Shown here in pieces: positions 24,151-38,082 of a DNA stretch of 64,000 nt. Each line of letters opens with the position of its first letter. Positions within the stretch are counted from its first letter, which is position 1. The DNA is from Oreocharis arfaki. Lineage: Eukaryota; Chordata; Aves; Passeriformes; Paramythiidae. A model generated the notes under the pieces. The model was not told the origin of the DNA, did not search any database, and saw only the letters and a program-made list of their open reading frames with translations. Position numbers and translations under genes: made by a program. The stretch is from the NCBI GenBank assembly GCA_013398015.1, contig VZRR01027747.1, positions 62,001-126,000 on the forward strand, given 5' to 3'.

Positions 24151-26671
24151 TTGATGTGAGTTTTCATTTTGTTTTGCTTAACTGTAAATGATTTCTAAGA
24201 ATTCACACCAGTGTGGCACGAGATGGTGACTTATTTAATAGTAACTTGGCAAATGTTGAGATTCTAAGTGTTTCAGCCATAAGAAGAAATTGTTAAAAAT
24301 AATTCTGTTACATGTTTCATTGTTCTAAATCAAGTCCTAATATTATTATTAACAATAACTGTTTGAGAAGCAAGGCTGGTAGGATCTGGGGCTCCCACAT
24401 ATGTTTCGATTTGAAGTACTGTGCTGTAATTCTGCTACGAGCAAGATGTCCCATGGCCTTTCATGTACACGCTTCCTTCACGGACATTGCAGAAGGGTAG
24501 AAGTGACCTAGATCCAGTGCCATCGCACACATGATCCTAACCAGCTCTGATACTCACAAGAGGAGAAGTCAGTCAAGCTGGCAGGGGACAAGCCTGGGTT
24601 TCATTTATACCATTGTGAGAAGAGCCAGAGTGACCAGCAGAGAGGCTGGAGACGGTATGGCAGGGATGACTGAGTCCTTCCTACAAAAACAAATCAGACA
24701 ACTACGGGATGATGGGAGTAGCTTCCTCTCCGAACAACTGAGAGGAAAACACTGACAACATTATATACAAATAGACAGTATCTGAAGGATTTTTAATTTC
24801 ACAACAAAAATGGATGACTCTCACCTAACTGCATGCAAATGTCATAATTCTAGACATTCTCTGTTGGCTGCCATTGGGAGACAAAGCCTTAACCAGCACT
24901 GCAGTTACATATCAATGCAGAAAGCAAAGTATTTGGATAAAGTTTGGATGGGTTACTAACTTGGATGATGACACACTCACTTGACAGATCACCATTAACA
25001 AGAGCCCTACTCTTCTCTCTACTTATCACACCCTCTAGATTCAAAAGGTGTTTGAAGTTAATCTGAAAGGCATCTTTGAAATGCTGAAGAACTCAGCATC
25101 CCAAGGCAGCCAAAAATCTAGTTATTCTTCAACCAACCAAAAGTGATGACTTATTGTGATAGACTAGAAGGAGCTTTTTGGTTTTGCAGGCTTACATTGC
25201 CTAGAAGGTTTATGATCTTGAGCTGTACATTTCCTGGACCTAACCCTATTTCTAAAATCTAGTTCCATTTAAGACCACTGTGCAGAACCCAAAAGACAAT
25301 CAAGACATCACTATGTCACGGTTCAGAAATGCCAGAAGGAATCTATAGTGTCATGGACACAAATCTGACTGTGACATTTCTTTCCACCTCATGAATGAAG
25401 GGAAAAAGCCAACAACCGTTTCTGACATTACTTCTGTTTCATTTAGCTGAATGACAAGACACTGTACACATCAACTAGAGATGAGACTTGATGTCTCTTT
25501 TTTTAATTTTACATATTTGTCTTCTGTGGTCTGGCACAGAAATGTAATGGAACTTCTAAGTTAAATGAAGCACTAATAAGAAGGCCATAAATTATCTTTT
25601 AGTCCTGTGGATTGAAAGACCATTTAGGTATAGAGAATTAAAAAGGGAAAAAAAAAGTCTGGGAATACAATTGTAGGCTCACATTTTAAGATGATTAAAA
25701 CATCTCCTTCAACTGTGTTCTTGTACTGCTACTCCTCAACATAATTGCATTCACTCAATATTGAAGTTTAATTCCTTACCACTACTTTTCCTCAGCATGG
25801 GAACTCCTGCATGTCTGGAATACATCCACGAATTTTTAACACATTACCCATATCCTTATTAGTACATAATATAAAAATATTTTTCAGACATACTCTCTTG
25901 CTTTGAGTAAGATTTATCTTTTTCCTTGAAAGTACTCAACTGGATTCCCATGGTACTTTTTTTTTTTTAAAGAATATCTTAATAACCCTAACTGAAAATA
26001 AATAGCCATAGAAAATAATCTCTTTCAGAGCTACTGGACCATTTTAAGAAAAAAATCTGACTAACTTTTTTCTTAAAACAAAATGAGAGGAAAATGCATT
26101 CTACAGTGTAATTAAAAAGCCTTTCTAAGGCTACTTGCTCATGGAAAAAAATTAAAAGGATCTATGAATCACAGAACTAATAAGCACTTTTAATCACTAT
26201 ATATAGAATACGTGCTGCAACTAGAAGCTGTCCACATACCTTTGTTAAATATCCTCACAGATCAATTAAAATTATCAGTTAAAGTAAATTATAAAGAAAC
26301 TAAATTCTAATGTAAAATTACTACTTGAGGTTGATCACAGCAATCCCTAGATTTTTTTTACTCTAATGAGTGAGTTTTTAAAAATCTGCAAGTATGCCCT
26401 TCTTTCTAGGCCCCCAGAAAGCTGTCTCATCATCTTTGCTGTGAAATTTCTTACACTTGATTGGAACTGCTCTCCTTGCAATTTGCCTGTTGTCCCTGAT
26501 CTTTTTGTTATGCATGTCTGGGAGGAGTCCAGCTCCACTTTCTTCAAAACCTCCCATTAGGTAGCAGAAAATGCTCACTAGGCATCCTGTGACCTCCTTT
26601 AGCATCCTCTGCAGAATGAAGGCGCACAGTTATCCCAGTCCCCGCCTCAAGCTCCAGGTAATCACCTGGAA
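24151..26671. other. non-coding stretch, nothing recognised
   Basis: AT-rich DNA with a moderately GC-richer patch at about 24500-24740 that shows no recognisable repeat or exon. Confidence 0.5.
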
Positions 26672-26745
26672 AGCCGTCTGGGCTCTGCCCAGTTTGTCAA
26701 TGTCTTTCTTATATTGGAGCACCAAAATCAGACACAGGCAGACCA
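26672..26745 (-). mobile_element. short CR1-like LINE fragment
   Basis: On the plus strand CAGTTTGTCAATGTCTTTCT and TATTGGAGCACCAAAATCAG match the reverse complement of the CR1 region encoding QYKKDIDKLE. Both ends are lost. It is ancient and could belong to a CR1 or L3-like lineage. Confidence 0.55.
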
Positions 26746-28255
26746 GCTGTTCTCCAACACACACACACTGCAGCACTACTAACCACTTCTAGTTTCAACA
26801 GCTTTTGAAAAATCAGTTTCCTTTCACATAGCTGGTTATGATTGGAACCCAGCACTAACTATAAAAAATAGTTAAAACTCATGTATATTACCATAAGTAA
26901 TTTTATAGAGTTAGAGAGGAGACTGGGAATGACGCCAGAAGTTGATTTTGAGAAAAATAAATCATGTATATAAAGGAGTGATAAATACAAAGCCTCTTCC
27001 TCAAGCAAGCCTGCCAAACTGAATTTATCAAAGTAGCATTTGTCAAGGAAAAAAAGAAGAACAAGAGCAAACACCAAGTGCAGGAGAACCAATGTGATTT
27101 ACAGAGGCAGTCAGCTTTAGCCTCCCTCAGGTACAAGAGACGTGATTGCAAGAGCAGAATTCCTTTGGCTTCAAATTGCTTTCGGAAGCAGAGACCTCAG
27201 AGACTGCTGCTGACTGAAAAGAAGACCTTTAGGCGTATTATGAAGCCAAAAAGCATTTCAGATGCTCAGCAGCTTTCATGGGTTTACTAGATACTGTTTG
27301 TAACACGTCTGGCCAGCATTTGGGATACGATTCGAATGCTGCACAACTAAACAGCTCCACAACTACAGGTGAAGATTAGGTGATGCTGTAAGAAATATTG
27401 CAGATTGGAAAGACACAAAGTTCACCCACCCAACAAATAATCTCAAGAGCAAAGTATTAATTTTCTCTGCATAGATAGAACAACCCAAAGCAGTAACCTA
27501 ACAGCATCAGAGTCACAGAAGGATTTCACAAAGAGAAATTCCTGAATAGTAATGACACATCAGTACACTGATCACAGTTTTTAATAATCTTATTTGATTA
27601 TGTTTCATTTTTCTGGGTTCTCCTTGTTTGTTTTTTCTCTTGCTTTATTTTTTTACAATAATTTCTAGGTTCAGTACATTCTTGAGAATTTCAAAAACTA
27701 ACTATTAATGATTCATATCAATAATGTATTGAGTATTTTAAAACAATCATGCTGACACACTGGTTCATGTTCTATAACTTACAGTAAGACTTCTTTGCCT
27801 GAGAAGTTGATACTTACCTCTGGAATTTCAAAGAACAGTTTTGTACAGTCATAGAGAAAGCATTTCTAACTGCATGGCAATATCCATCTGTTCTTTTTAC
27901 ACTTAAGAAAAGTATTTGAGGATAGAAATACATCTTTTATTTCAAGAAACCTAAACTTGTTAGGTTCAGAAAGCGTTGGAAATTTTTACACATTTACTGT
28001 TCATCATTTATAATTTCAAACAATTGACTCCATATATTTGGAAACAAAGTGTCAGTGGAAAAGTATTTCCTTACATTTCAAATATGAATGCATGCAAACC
28101 ACTGACAGGTCCTCCATTTGTGAATTCTGTGTTTTTTCAAAAAAAATAAAAGATCTTTCTGCTTCCCATTTTGCTGCCTGCATCTTTCCTTTTTATACAT
28201 TTAATATTAAAAAACCCTAAACCCTATTAGTGTTCATGGTGCAAATACTACATAG

Positions 28256-28282
28256 TTGAATAAATTGAATAAATTGAATAAA
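28256..28282 (+). repeat. three tandem copies of TTGAATAAA
   Basis: Three perfect 9-base units in a row. A minor tandem duplication with no evident function. Confidence 0.85.
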
Positions 28283-31200
28283 TACACTTCAGAATGCCCT
28301 CTGAGATTTAATCAGAATTTATTTTGCCTGATTGTCAGACGTATTTTATAAGGTCTCTAGCCATTTATATTTCCAGAAAAAAAAAAGGCTGTTTGAAACA
28401 CAGCATATGGTTCTCAGACAGATTCTATTAATACAGCTTCACAGGATGCTGGTGCATACACACAATTGGGTAATTTCAATATGAAAAAGAATGCAGCAGG
28501 TCAGCAACAAAAATTTCTGTGTTCAAAACAAGAATTTTTGCATATACAACTCAAATAAATACCACAGTATAAAATAACTACCAGTGGGGTAGGATACGAT
28601 TCTGAAAATTCAATCTAGATATACTTCTTCCCTTACAGTTTCCACTAGCAACATTCTCTATCCCTTCTTTTGTCAGAGTCTCTCATAAAAGGTCAGGTTC
28701 TCCCATGCCAGTGTGCTTCTCTGTTTCAGTGTCTGCCATCCTGAAAAGCACAAACTTCATCTTCAGCCAAAACGTGAAATGCAGAATTTTAAAAGTTATT
28801 AGCCTTCCAAAACTCCTTGGCTTTCAATGGCAGCTAAAGTATTATCCCATTTTAGCCTCTGATAGCTTCCCTTGGTAGATGCTGATTTTCAGGCAGGAAG
28901 TTTATGACTGCCTTGGCAACTTCAGGATTTGTCATTTCTAATTTATCATTTTCTGCCATTCCCAACTTATTAATATCGAGATACTCAAGAAAAAAGACTT
29001 GTGTCATAAACATTTAAAACTTGCAAGACGGCTTGAAATTTATTTCAGTAACATTGAGGGATCTGATATTTTCACCGAATTCTCTTGAATCCAGCAATCC
29101 CTAGTTTGGAGAGCTCTCACAGTTAAGCCTACCACTCAGAACAGTCAGTACACGATGGTTGAGTTTTAACTGAATTTTAATTATGTTTAAAGATCCCTGA
29201 GGAATTTGCTACACATATTCCCAGGTCTCACAGCATTTAAATAGCCATTTTTATATCATATCTGGTGTCCAAAGATTTAAAACCAAGTTCTGTCACACCG
29301 TTCTTGAACTTTGTAAAATTAAAAATGACAGAAAAGGGTAAGAGAACACAGGAATTCCTGAGGAAGGCTAATAGCTATCAGTCTTTAACTTCAGAAGCTA
29401 TTTGGTCTTATAGTAAAATGTTTCTTTATCACCTGAACTAGAAAAGGAACCATTAAATGCTATTACTGTCTGCTTTCTGTGAAATAAATGGCATATTTAT
29501 AGCTAGCATCTCAGAAACCTAATTTATCTAAACACATACAAAATGTTAGCTTCAATATTGTTCTGCCTTTTTTGAAAACATTCTCCAATATTGTTCCCAT
29601 AATAATATTTTAAGAAAGTGTTTGTAAATAAAATAAACCCTTCTAAAATAAATAGGCTGCATTCTGTTTCCTGTTGTCTACTGAAGAAAATCATGAGTCA
29701 AAACAGAGAAACACTTAACACAGGTGTCTCAAGAGCACTGAGAATTCAGAATAAGGGAGCTCATCCTGTAGGAGCTCATGATGAATCACCTGCAAGACTT
29801 TCAGTATTCATCCCATTGGTACAGGAGAATCAAGAGACTTTAGGCCTCCCTCCACCAACAGAACAATTATGGAGAACCATACTACTGAATTTCACTATTA
29901 CAATTTGTTTTCTGTATTGAAAGTTTCAAATCCATACTCGAGGCCCTGTGCCCACATAAAAAAAAAATCCATATATTTGGAGAAAAGAGGATAGTTACAT
30001 AACTGTCATGTACAATTGCCTAATTTTTCTGGGGAGACAAACAAGAGTCAATTCACAGGTGATCAGCTGACCTAAAGAGTACAGACACATCAAAACTCAG
30101 GGTTCTGGGTTAGGCTTTCTCAGATTTGAAAAGTGTGACTTTTATTTTTAAGTGGTACCAGCTGTCTTGTCAAAGTACATCTGCCCCATTTACACTTGGG
30201 CTAAAATGTGACTCCTCTAGAGCAGTCTGGTTAGCTGACTCTCATCTGTAGGTAAAGAACAAACACATGGCTCACTCTTCCTTCATCCCCTAGACCATGG
30301 TGATAAGCTCTTCCCTACGATACTTGTTAGCTGATCCACTGCTGCACAGTAAATACACGTTTAATGTAGTACTGAACATAAAGTTATCCTACAATTACAG
30401 AGCTTCTCCCAGCCCAGACATGCTTCTTTTTACTGAAAGCATGGTTTCACTCAAACACTTTAAGAGAAGGAAAATTTTAACAATATGTCTTATGTGCTTT
30501 CGGACACCATCTTTAAATGGCTGTACTCATATGAGAAAGAAAATTCGGGTCTTCAATCACAACAACAGCAACAAAAAAGATACAGTAGGAGGAAAATAAT
30601 TCACAACTCCTGAATATTGCAGGTGGTGAAAGAAGATTTAGGTTTCACCACAGGTATAGAAACCCTGGTAATGAAGGACAGGTAGGAAAAAAACCCAACA
30701 TCCTTAACACCTGTAATCTGCACCATGAAAGCAAATCTATTTCTTGAGAAAGTGGCAACTTTGACAGTAAACATGCATATAAAAAAAGGGAAATGGTATT
30801 CTATGGAGTACTGGTTTTGTTCCTGTTCTCTGAAGTTCAGGGATCCTTAAAATAAAGGTGTTTTTCCTATTTTATACCAAGCAAACAGCATAAGAAGCAT
30901 GGAAGATTTCCCAGGCACTCAACAGAAATTTCCTGCTCATTTCTATACCACCTTTAATCTCTTCATTCCACAGCCTCTGCTTCCTCTTTTTTACAGAGTT
31001 ATAGAAGCATCTACACATTTCAGTATATAAAGAGAAATCAAGCCTACAATTATACAGGACACACCTCAGATTATGTTCACTATGGACCTATTAATTTAAT
31101 TTGGTTCAACAAACTTGTGAAAACACTGCAGCTAAAAATAAGTTACAAAACCATAAGAAAGATTAAGATGCTGCAAATCACCATGAATGAAGATATACAC

Positions 31201-33600
31201 ATAAACCCGTCAACAATGCTTTTAGTCCCTGTAGGGTATTAAAAAGATAGGGCTACTTAGAATTAGAAAATGCAGGGCTAGTATGAGTAGGACACTTCAG
31301 AGCCTGTTTGTTTGACACTGCAAAGCTTTCACTGTTCCGTCTGAACACAGTAAAAAAGACCCACAGTGCAGAATATAACTCTTCTGAAAATCCTAGAAAC
31401 ACTGACCACATAGCAATCTCTTCAATAGGGCATGAAACACTTCTGGTCTGGACCCATTTCCTCCAAAGAACAGGGCCCAGAATGATGACATTTGAATTCA
31501 TTTGCAGTTCCAGGCAAACTAAAGAGTAAAACCTAAGAAATCCCATGAAGTTCTGACATCAGACTTCAATTATAAGAATGGAAACAGCATGACAAAACAG
31601 TATGGAAATATAACCATCACCTATGTCTCTGCACCATTAAGACTCCCATGCTTCTCCTATCTCGGGTCCAGCAGACACGGACCATATATATGGTTTTGTT
31701 TGCGTAACTACTACAAGGTTTTTTCTGAATCTTACCCTAAAGCAAGCTTGAAAGGTAGTGACGTACTCCCCACGCCCTGCTGTCCCACCTTTGAGCATTT
31801 CTAGCCTCTCTATGTTCAGTTTCCTACTCTTTTGTCTTGGTGCATTCCTTTAGAGCCAATATTAATAACACTTTCTAGATCTACTTCTTTTTATATGAAA
31901 TGTGGGGGTTGATGCTTCCTGTCTAATAAAAACATAACTTTGATGATGCATATCTCTTCTGCCTTTGGAGTTCTGTTACAAGCTGGAAAATGGCAATTTT
32001 TTCTCTTACTATCCTACCTCCACTAGGCCTTTAATTGCTTCACAGTTGGCTTTCATTCTCATTTTAAAAGAGCTCCTGACTGCTAAGAATTCTTTAAGAC
32101 TGTTATACAACAAATTACTCATCATATGAAATATGCATTGCATATGCTTTGTATTGTCACTCCGTAGCCTTGTGATTACAGTATCACCACTGCTACTAAT
32201 ACATGTCCTAATGACTCTGAAAGGCCTCAGGACACGTAAGGCTTTGTCTCAGAGTGCCTTGGCTTGCACAGAGATTTGCTTTTGCTGTTTTAGCTACAAA
32301 AGCCTAGATGCTTACTGTCTACTTGGTTCTTCTTTTAATTTTAATTACCTTTGAATAATCACATGGCATAACCACAATTTTTATATAGTTGGTAGTGACA
32401 AGCAATTAGACTGCGCAGAATTAAATACTTATGACCCTGTCATAATGATGTCATATGCATTAAATATAAAAAAAAACAAAAAGCAGCAAGGTGTGGCAAC
32501 AGCAGCCTCAAAAGTGGGGAAACAGGATGAAGTGCAAAGGAGTATGAGCACTGTACCACAAGAGTGGGGTAGAGGATTACAGCGGAGATCCTGTAGCTGT
32601 AAGCAACCCTCCTGCCATCAGCTGAAGTAATTCAAAATCTGGGATCTAGAAAAAGCACTATTCTTAGGGACAGCAAAGGGAACAAAGACCAACTATCCAA
32701 CATACAGAAAGCCGACCTCATCTATCAAATTCTGACAGACCAATTAAAATAAGCCTCGTGTAAAGTGTGGTGCGAGCCCACGTCAGACTTCAACGGCAAG
32801 AAGGAGATACCGGCAACACCACACATTCCTTGGCAAAGAAGAGGAAGAAACACACACTATGACTGTCCTGGCACATGGTATGTGCATGCTGACAGCTTGC
32901 TTATACCAACACCACCCACCCAAAACTACAGCTGACCACCTCAGGGACCACTCACCTGATGGTAACAGAAGTTGAACGTAACACCAAGGAATGAGCAGAC
33001 AGGAGGAAGGGTGTCTATAAGAATTATAACAATATTGTTAAAAAAAAAAGTATTTCAATTGTGCTGATGCACCACAGACCCTGAAGTCCATTTCTCCCAC
33101 TGCACTGCAGACTGAGTTTTGCTTATTTTGAATGGACTAACTGCTAAAACAACTGTTTATGAAGACTTTGTGTGCAGTCAGTCTCTCGATATCTGGTTCC
33201 AAAATCTTTAAACTGGAGGAAAACTGTTTCTGAAAGATATAAATTTGTCAGGCTTTAAATAAAACTGGCACTGGTAATGTAGCTCATAAAATTTAATCAG
33301 GATTCAAGTTACGAATTGCAAGGACTGAGGCAGACACACTACTGCTCTTAGACAATCTTGCTAAAACTCTCCCCAAGATGTTGGATTGTGTGGGGAAGAG
33401 GGCCTTGTTGAAAATTAACTTTGAGGCTGTCGGTCACAATACTAAACACTAGCTGGTCAACACCAACTTTAAGGCTATATTTGTAAAAGGTTTTCACTAA
33501 TCATCTGCCAGCTGCACAGCTAAGGAAGAGCCCCTTTGCCAGCCAGGAAGTACTCTGCAGTTACAATCTAAAAGTGTGACCCTTCAGCAAGGAAAAAATC

Positions 33601-34113
33601 ATGCAAAAAATGCATGATCTCGCACACTGGGACTGGGATAATTTCCTATTCAAAATACATCTAAAAGATGGCAGAGCATACCCTTGCCAGAAAAGGGAGC
33701 AAGACTTACCCTTTTATCATTCCATAAGACATATAATAATCACTAGCAAACACGAGATTCGTGCAGAATGGCTACTACTCAGCCAAAGCCTACACAACCA
33801 TACAAAATGGGCACTCCCACGAACAACCAACAATTCCGTCCCATCAAGGGACTGGATTATGGAAGCAGTAATACCAAGGGAATATCTGAGGACACATATC
33901 CCACCAAAGCTGAATCCAAAGCTGTTTGGAAACACAGAAAAACAATTAACAGATGCAGCAGGGTCTGTCTTCCTCAGTATGCAAATCTGGCAGGGAGTGC
34001 ACATTTTGAACACTGATTTCCATTCGTGCATATCTCTAAAAGGTGGTGAAGAGTTTACAGATAATACTTGCCCGTGCACAAAGCAAGTAAACTTACCTTC
34101 AGTATACTACTAA
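33601..34113 (+). other. 170-codon open frame of unknown nature
   Basis: The longest open frame outside CR1 runs from ATG to TAA without interruption. The predicted peptide has no signal peptide or membrane segment and shows no motif I recognise; cysteines are few. Readable pieces include HWDWDNFLFKIHL near the N-terminus and PPKLNPKLFGNTEKQLTDAA in the middle. The reverse strand is also open for 120 codons over the same place, which hints that low stop density comes from local composition rather than coding. It could be a chance frame, a decayed transposon ORF or a lineage-specific gene. Confidence 0.2.
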
Positions 34114-35060
34114 AGGCAGCCTAAGGCAACTTTCTCTTTAAGAAGCAAAGAATAGTCCTAGTGAAAAGGCAGCAAATATCCTCTAGAGAGTCAAAATAGG
34201 TCACCTTCTTCCCTATGTACATCTTAGGGAGTATTCAGAGAGGTTCTTGGGCAGGCTCCTGCAGCTACAAATAATGTCTGTGAAGATGAGCAGTAAGACC
34301 ACTGCCAATCTTGAAATAAGGTATATGAAACTAGGCAGGGGCTACAATGTGGTGCAGTATGCACTACTCTCCATCAGCACAGCTGCAGGAGTACAGAAAT
34401 GTGCAGAAATGCATGTCACAATGGAGAGATGAAGAGGTGAGGCAGCAGCAGCAGCTTGTCACCAAAAGCAGAACCACCTGTTCATGAGAAATTCCACAAT
34501 TCATGGGGACATAAACACTGTTTTAAAATACACTCCTCCTCAGCATCAGGGAGAACTGAAGCTAAACATTCATTAAGAAGCTTGATAAAACTGCACTTAA
34601 GATTAAGGAAAATGAAAAATCCCATCATCTCTCCCTCAGGGTATTCTTCCTTGCAGTTACTGCTGCAACGGCAGCTCACACGGATATACCAAATCCAGCT
34701 TAAAATTCCTAATAAGGTCTCCACAGTAACACACAGCTCAGCCTTTGCGATTCATCTCCATGGATAATAAATTGGTTATATAAAACTTGGGTGGGTTTTG
34801 CACCTGGTATGCTCTCTGTGTTGATACAGCAATGCTGCTTGCAGAAGCTAGTGCAAGCCACAGAGCTTTTTAGACACTAGAATAAAAACAGGAGAATTTA
34901 GAAGATGGTCACATTTAAAAGCGTAAGGAAACAACTTGTCAATGCATTTTTGTGTGACTTTGGTTTTGGTTGGGTTTTTTTGGGGTGATGCCATGCAGAT
35001 CTGCTGCCCTGTAAAACTGGTGAGGCTGCAAATAGCTGTAGGAGAGAACTGAAGTCTTAC

Positions 35061-35257
35061 CCCATTGTGTTTTCCCATTGCTTGCAGATTGTATCAGAAA
35101 TCAATTCAAGACTGGTGTATGTCTCCATGTAATTCAATCTGCTGTTTCCGGCTAAAACTTCATTCCTCTGTACCATAAAAGCAGTAACTAGATAGTGCCA
35201 ATACGGCAGCCTCACATGCTGCCAGACCATCCAGCACCCTGCTGCCCCTCCCATATC
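35061..35257 (-). other. candidate internal exon (unconfirmed)
   Basis: On the minus strand an acceptor (AAATTCCCAG) opens a 197-base segment that ends at a strong donor (AATGGG then GTAAGAC). One frame is open across the whole segment, about 65 codons, including VRLPYWHYLVTAFMVQRNEV and ISDTICKQWENTM. The stop comes only from the donor's TAA. No family is recognised. The surrounding 300 bases are GC-richer than their neighbours. Confidence 0.2.
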
Positions 35258-38048
35258 CTGGGAATTTGCAAGATCTCCTAACCTTCCTCCTATGCTCTGA
35301 GACCCCACACATCAGAAACCACTGCCTTGCCCCAGCCAGGAGCTTCAGTTCCACGTGGAGAATAAGGCCACAAGAAAAGCAAGCAAGTATAATGCTCCAC
35401 TGCCCTGGAAGCTTCGCTGCACTCAGGACAAAAGGTGTACTTTTCCAGAGCCAGACTTGTTTTAATTGTGATGCATCTCTCATCGTGTCATTTGCTTAAC
35501 ACATGTGCTTCTCACACGGGCCAGCATATCAACAGGAAAAAGGAGGAATACTGCACCTTGGATAACCATCTAAATCTATTATTAATAAACAGTAATGTTT
35601 TACGGTATTTTGTACAGTAACAGAACCTTTTGACAAAAAAACCCACAAAACAACTATTTAATTTGTATGCAACAAGCAACTTAATCATCATTGCAAAATC
35701 ACTTTAGGACGTAGTATTCTACAGATAAGAATTGCAACAGCTATACCAGAAATATCACTTGAAACAGACTATAGTTTAGTTACTCTCAGAATAGTGTGTG
35801 TGATACACACGCACAAAACCAGGCATCTCTTTAAAGAAAGTACACACCTGAGTCACAGAGCGCCACAGAGAGCATGTATAACTTTATAAGGAAAATCTAC
35901 TTGTGAGATTTTTTTTGTTTTAAACAGAAGAGCAGTATTTCTTGCCAAGAAAAAGGCAGTACAATTTGCTTCAAACACCCATGAGATTAATTCAGTCTTC
36001 CATAACTTCTTTAGGAAACTTATATTAAGAATTATTACCCCTCATGCCTCATTCTTTCAGTTATGGCTATTTTTTTTTAAAGGTAATACAAGGAAACCTA
36101 TAGCAAAAGAAATGAGATTTAAAAGCAATCAGTACAGCCACAGCTTGCCAGCTATCTGGTCTTTCAAAAACCATTAATGTGAAATTATTTCAACACTCGC
36201 ATTTGACATTTACATGGACTACCATGATTTTGGGGGACACACCCCCCCCCCAAAAATATTAGTTATTTAGTACATGACAAGTTGACTCCACTGCAGGTAA
36301 GTACAAATTAAGTATGAAATTAATCTCTCTAATGGAACTTCGGAGAACATTAAAAAAAAGGATGAAATCAATGTTCAAGACTTAACTGTCTGCCTAGCTA
36401 CATGTATTCATCTATTTTTTTTTTCGCAACAAGCAGGCTTGCTTATTGTTTTATAGTATAAACAGTACTTAATTAACCTGCAAGGATTTTTTGTTAATAA
36501 TAATGTTGGGTTTTAGAGCCCAATGAAATCTGTAATTAATTTTCCCTTTTACTGAAATTAAAATCGTGACAATTTTGAAGTCCATCTCAGAAAAACTAAA
36601 GTTTCTTCTAGTTTCTTGAAAAGTAATTTACGCATTTTTGTAAGACTATTAAGCCATTTTATTTTGGCAGTTCAAACACGAAAGAGAGCAAAGGCATGAA
36701 ACTGAAAAATTGGAGCCAGACTTCTTAACTATCTGGCTGAGTCTAGGAACTCTTAAGTTTAATTGTAGGTATTTTGGTCTGATCCTAATAGCCCACAAGT
36801 TACCAAAGCAAACCACTACAGCCTAAGTTATTGCAGAGCTTTTACCGATGACATCAAGTTGCTAAAAGTGCTGGTGCCAGTTTCCACTCTGTGTTAAAAC
36901 AACTTCTGAACCATTATGTATCAATCTCGACACAAGGGTGCTAGCTGCACAGAAGAATATTTTTCATTGGGAGAGCCTGAGGTCTACTTCTACAGTTATG
37001 TTCTCAGCCTGCAGGTGAAACAGTCGCATATGAAGTATTAAAACAGCCAGCTGGATCCTTAATGATTAGCCATGAAACATCAGACCTGTACAGCCGAATA
37101 TACACGTAATCAAGGAGGTGCATCCATGATTTCTCTAAGTTGTAAGGACTCTGAGGTGTTTGATGCCTGGCCTGTAATTTCTTATTCTGTTTTACGTTTT
37201 GGTGGGGTTTTTTTTTTGCATTCTTGATACAAAACACCATGAATTTCACCTTCAAAACAATTCTCATCATGAACTGAAGTGACAAAATACAGAATATAAT
37301 GGCTGGCTTGGTAACTACCAGTTGCTGCCAAAAATGGTGGACAACGATATGTAATTCAAAATTTATTTCTGCCAAGAAAAGCCTGACCCCAATGTCCTGC
37401 TTCTCATTAATCTTAGTTCATTCTTTCTTAACTAGTAATAAATAATATATCAACATACAGTTGTCTACTGCACTTTGTTGTATTTTCTTTTGTTACCCTT
37501 CCATGAAGTTGCAACTGAAGACACACAGGCAGCAGCAAAGAAGTGCAAATAAATAGGAAGCCAAGTAACACAAAGAATGGAGTACTGTTCTTTCTAGCAG
37601 TAGTAAGTAAACCACAGACCACTGAAGCAGGTAGGTATGCATTAATAGCCCAACCTTGTAACAACCATTTTGAAAACCTGTGATGCAAGATGACTAGAAA
37701 AGGATGAAAAGAATACCTATCTTTTAAAATTTACAAAGCAGGAACAACTCCCTGTAAATTTCCCTGTAAATCCTAGAAACTACTGAAAATCCCTCACTTC
37801 CAAGGAACTACTGAAAACCTCTCAATCCCTAAAAAATTACAGGATGAAACAGTCAAACTGACTACTTGTAAACACAGGCAAAGCAACAGGGAGATGAGAA
37901 ATAGCCAACACTGGCTATTCTGGTCAAGAACAAATCATGTCAAAACAAATCTAATTTGCTTCTGTGACAGGGTACCAAGTATAAAGGATGAGAAAGACAC
38001 AAAGATGCAATAACCTGTGTTTTTTTCTTCATGTGTCATCCTCTTAAG

Positions 38049-38082
38049 TTTGTTATGAAAACACAGTCTGCAACAGGTACAG
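38049..38082 (+). other. candidate 34-base micro-exon
   Basis: A long pyrimidine tract ends in CTCTTAAG. It is followed by 34 bases and then a consensus donor (ACAG then GTAAGTTTT). One frame is open (FVMKTQSATGT plus one base). Both splice sites are good, but short exon-like pairs arise often by chance. Confidence 0.15.

Noticed and set aside
27818..27869. Minus-strand segment with a strong splice donor (CCAGAG then GTAAGTATC)
   Set aside because: The upstream acceptor has no pyrimidine tract and the exon limits cannot be set; donor-like sites alone are common.
28212..28226. AACCCTAAACCCT, resembling telomere repeat
   Set aside because: Only two units, and of the CCCTAAA type rather than the vertebrate CCCTAA array; chance.
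37428..37688. Minus-strand frame with a hydrophobic run (FFVLLGFLFICTSLLLPVC)
   Set aside because: Hydrophobic runs come readily from T-rich antisense sequence; there is no other domain, splice or conservation evidence.
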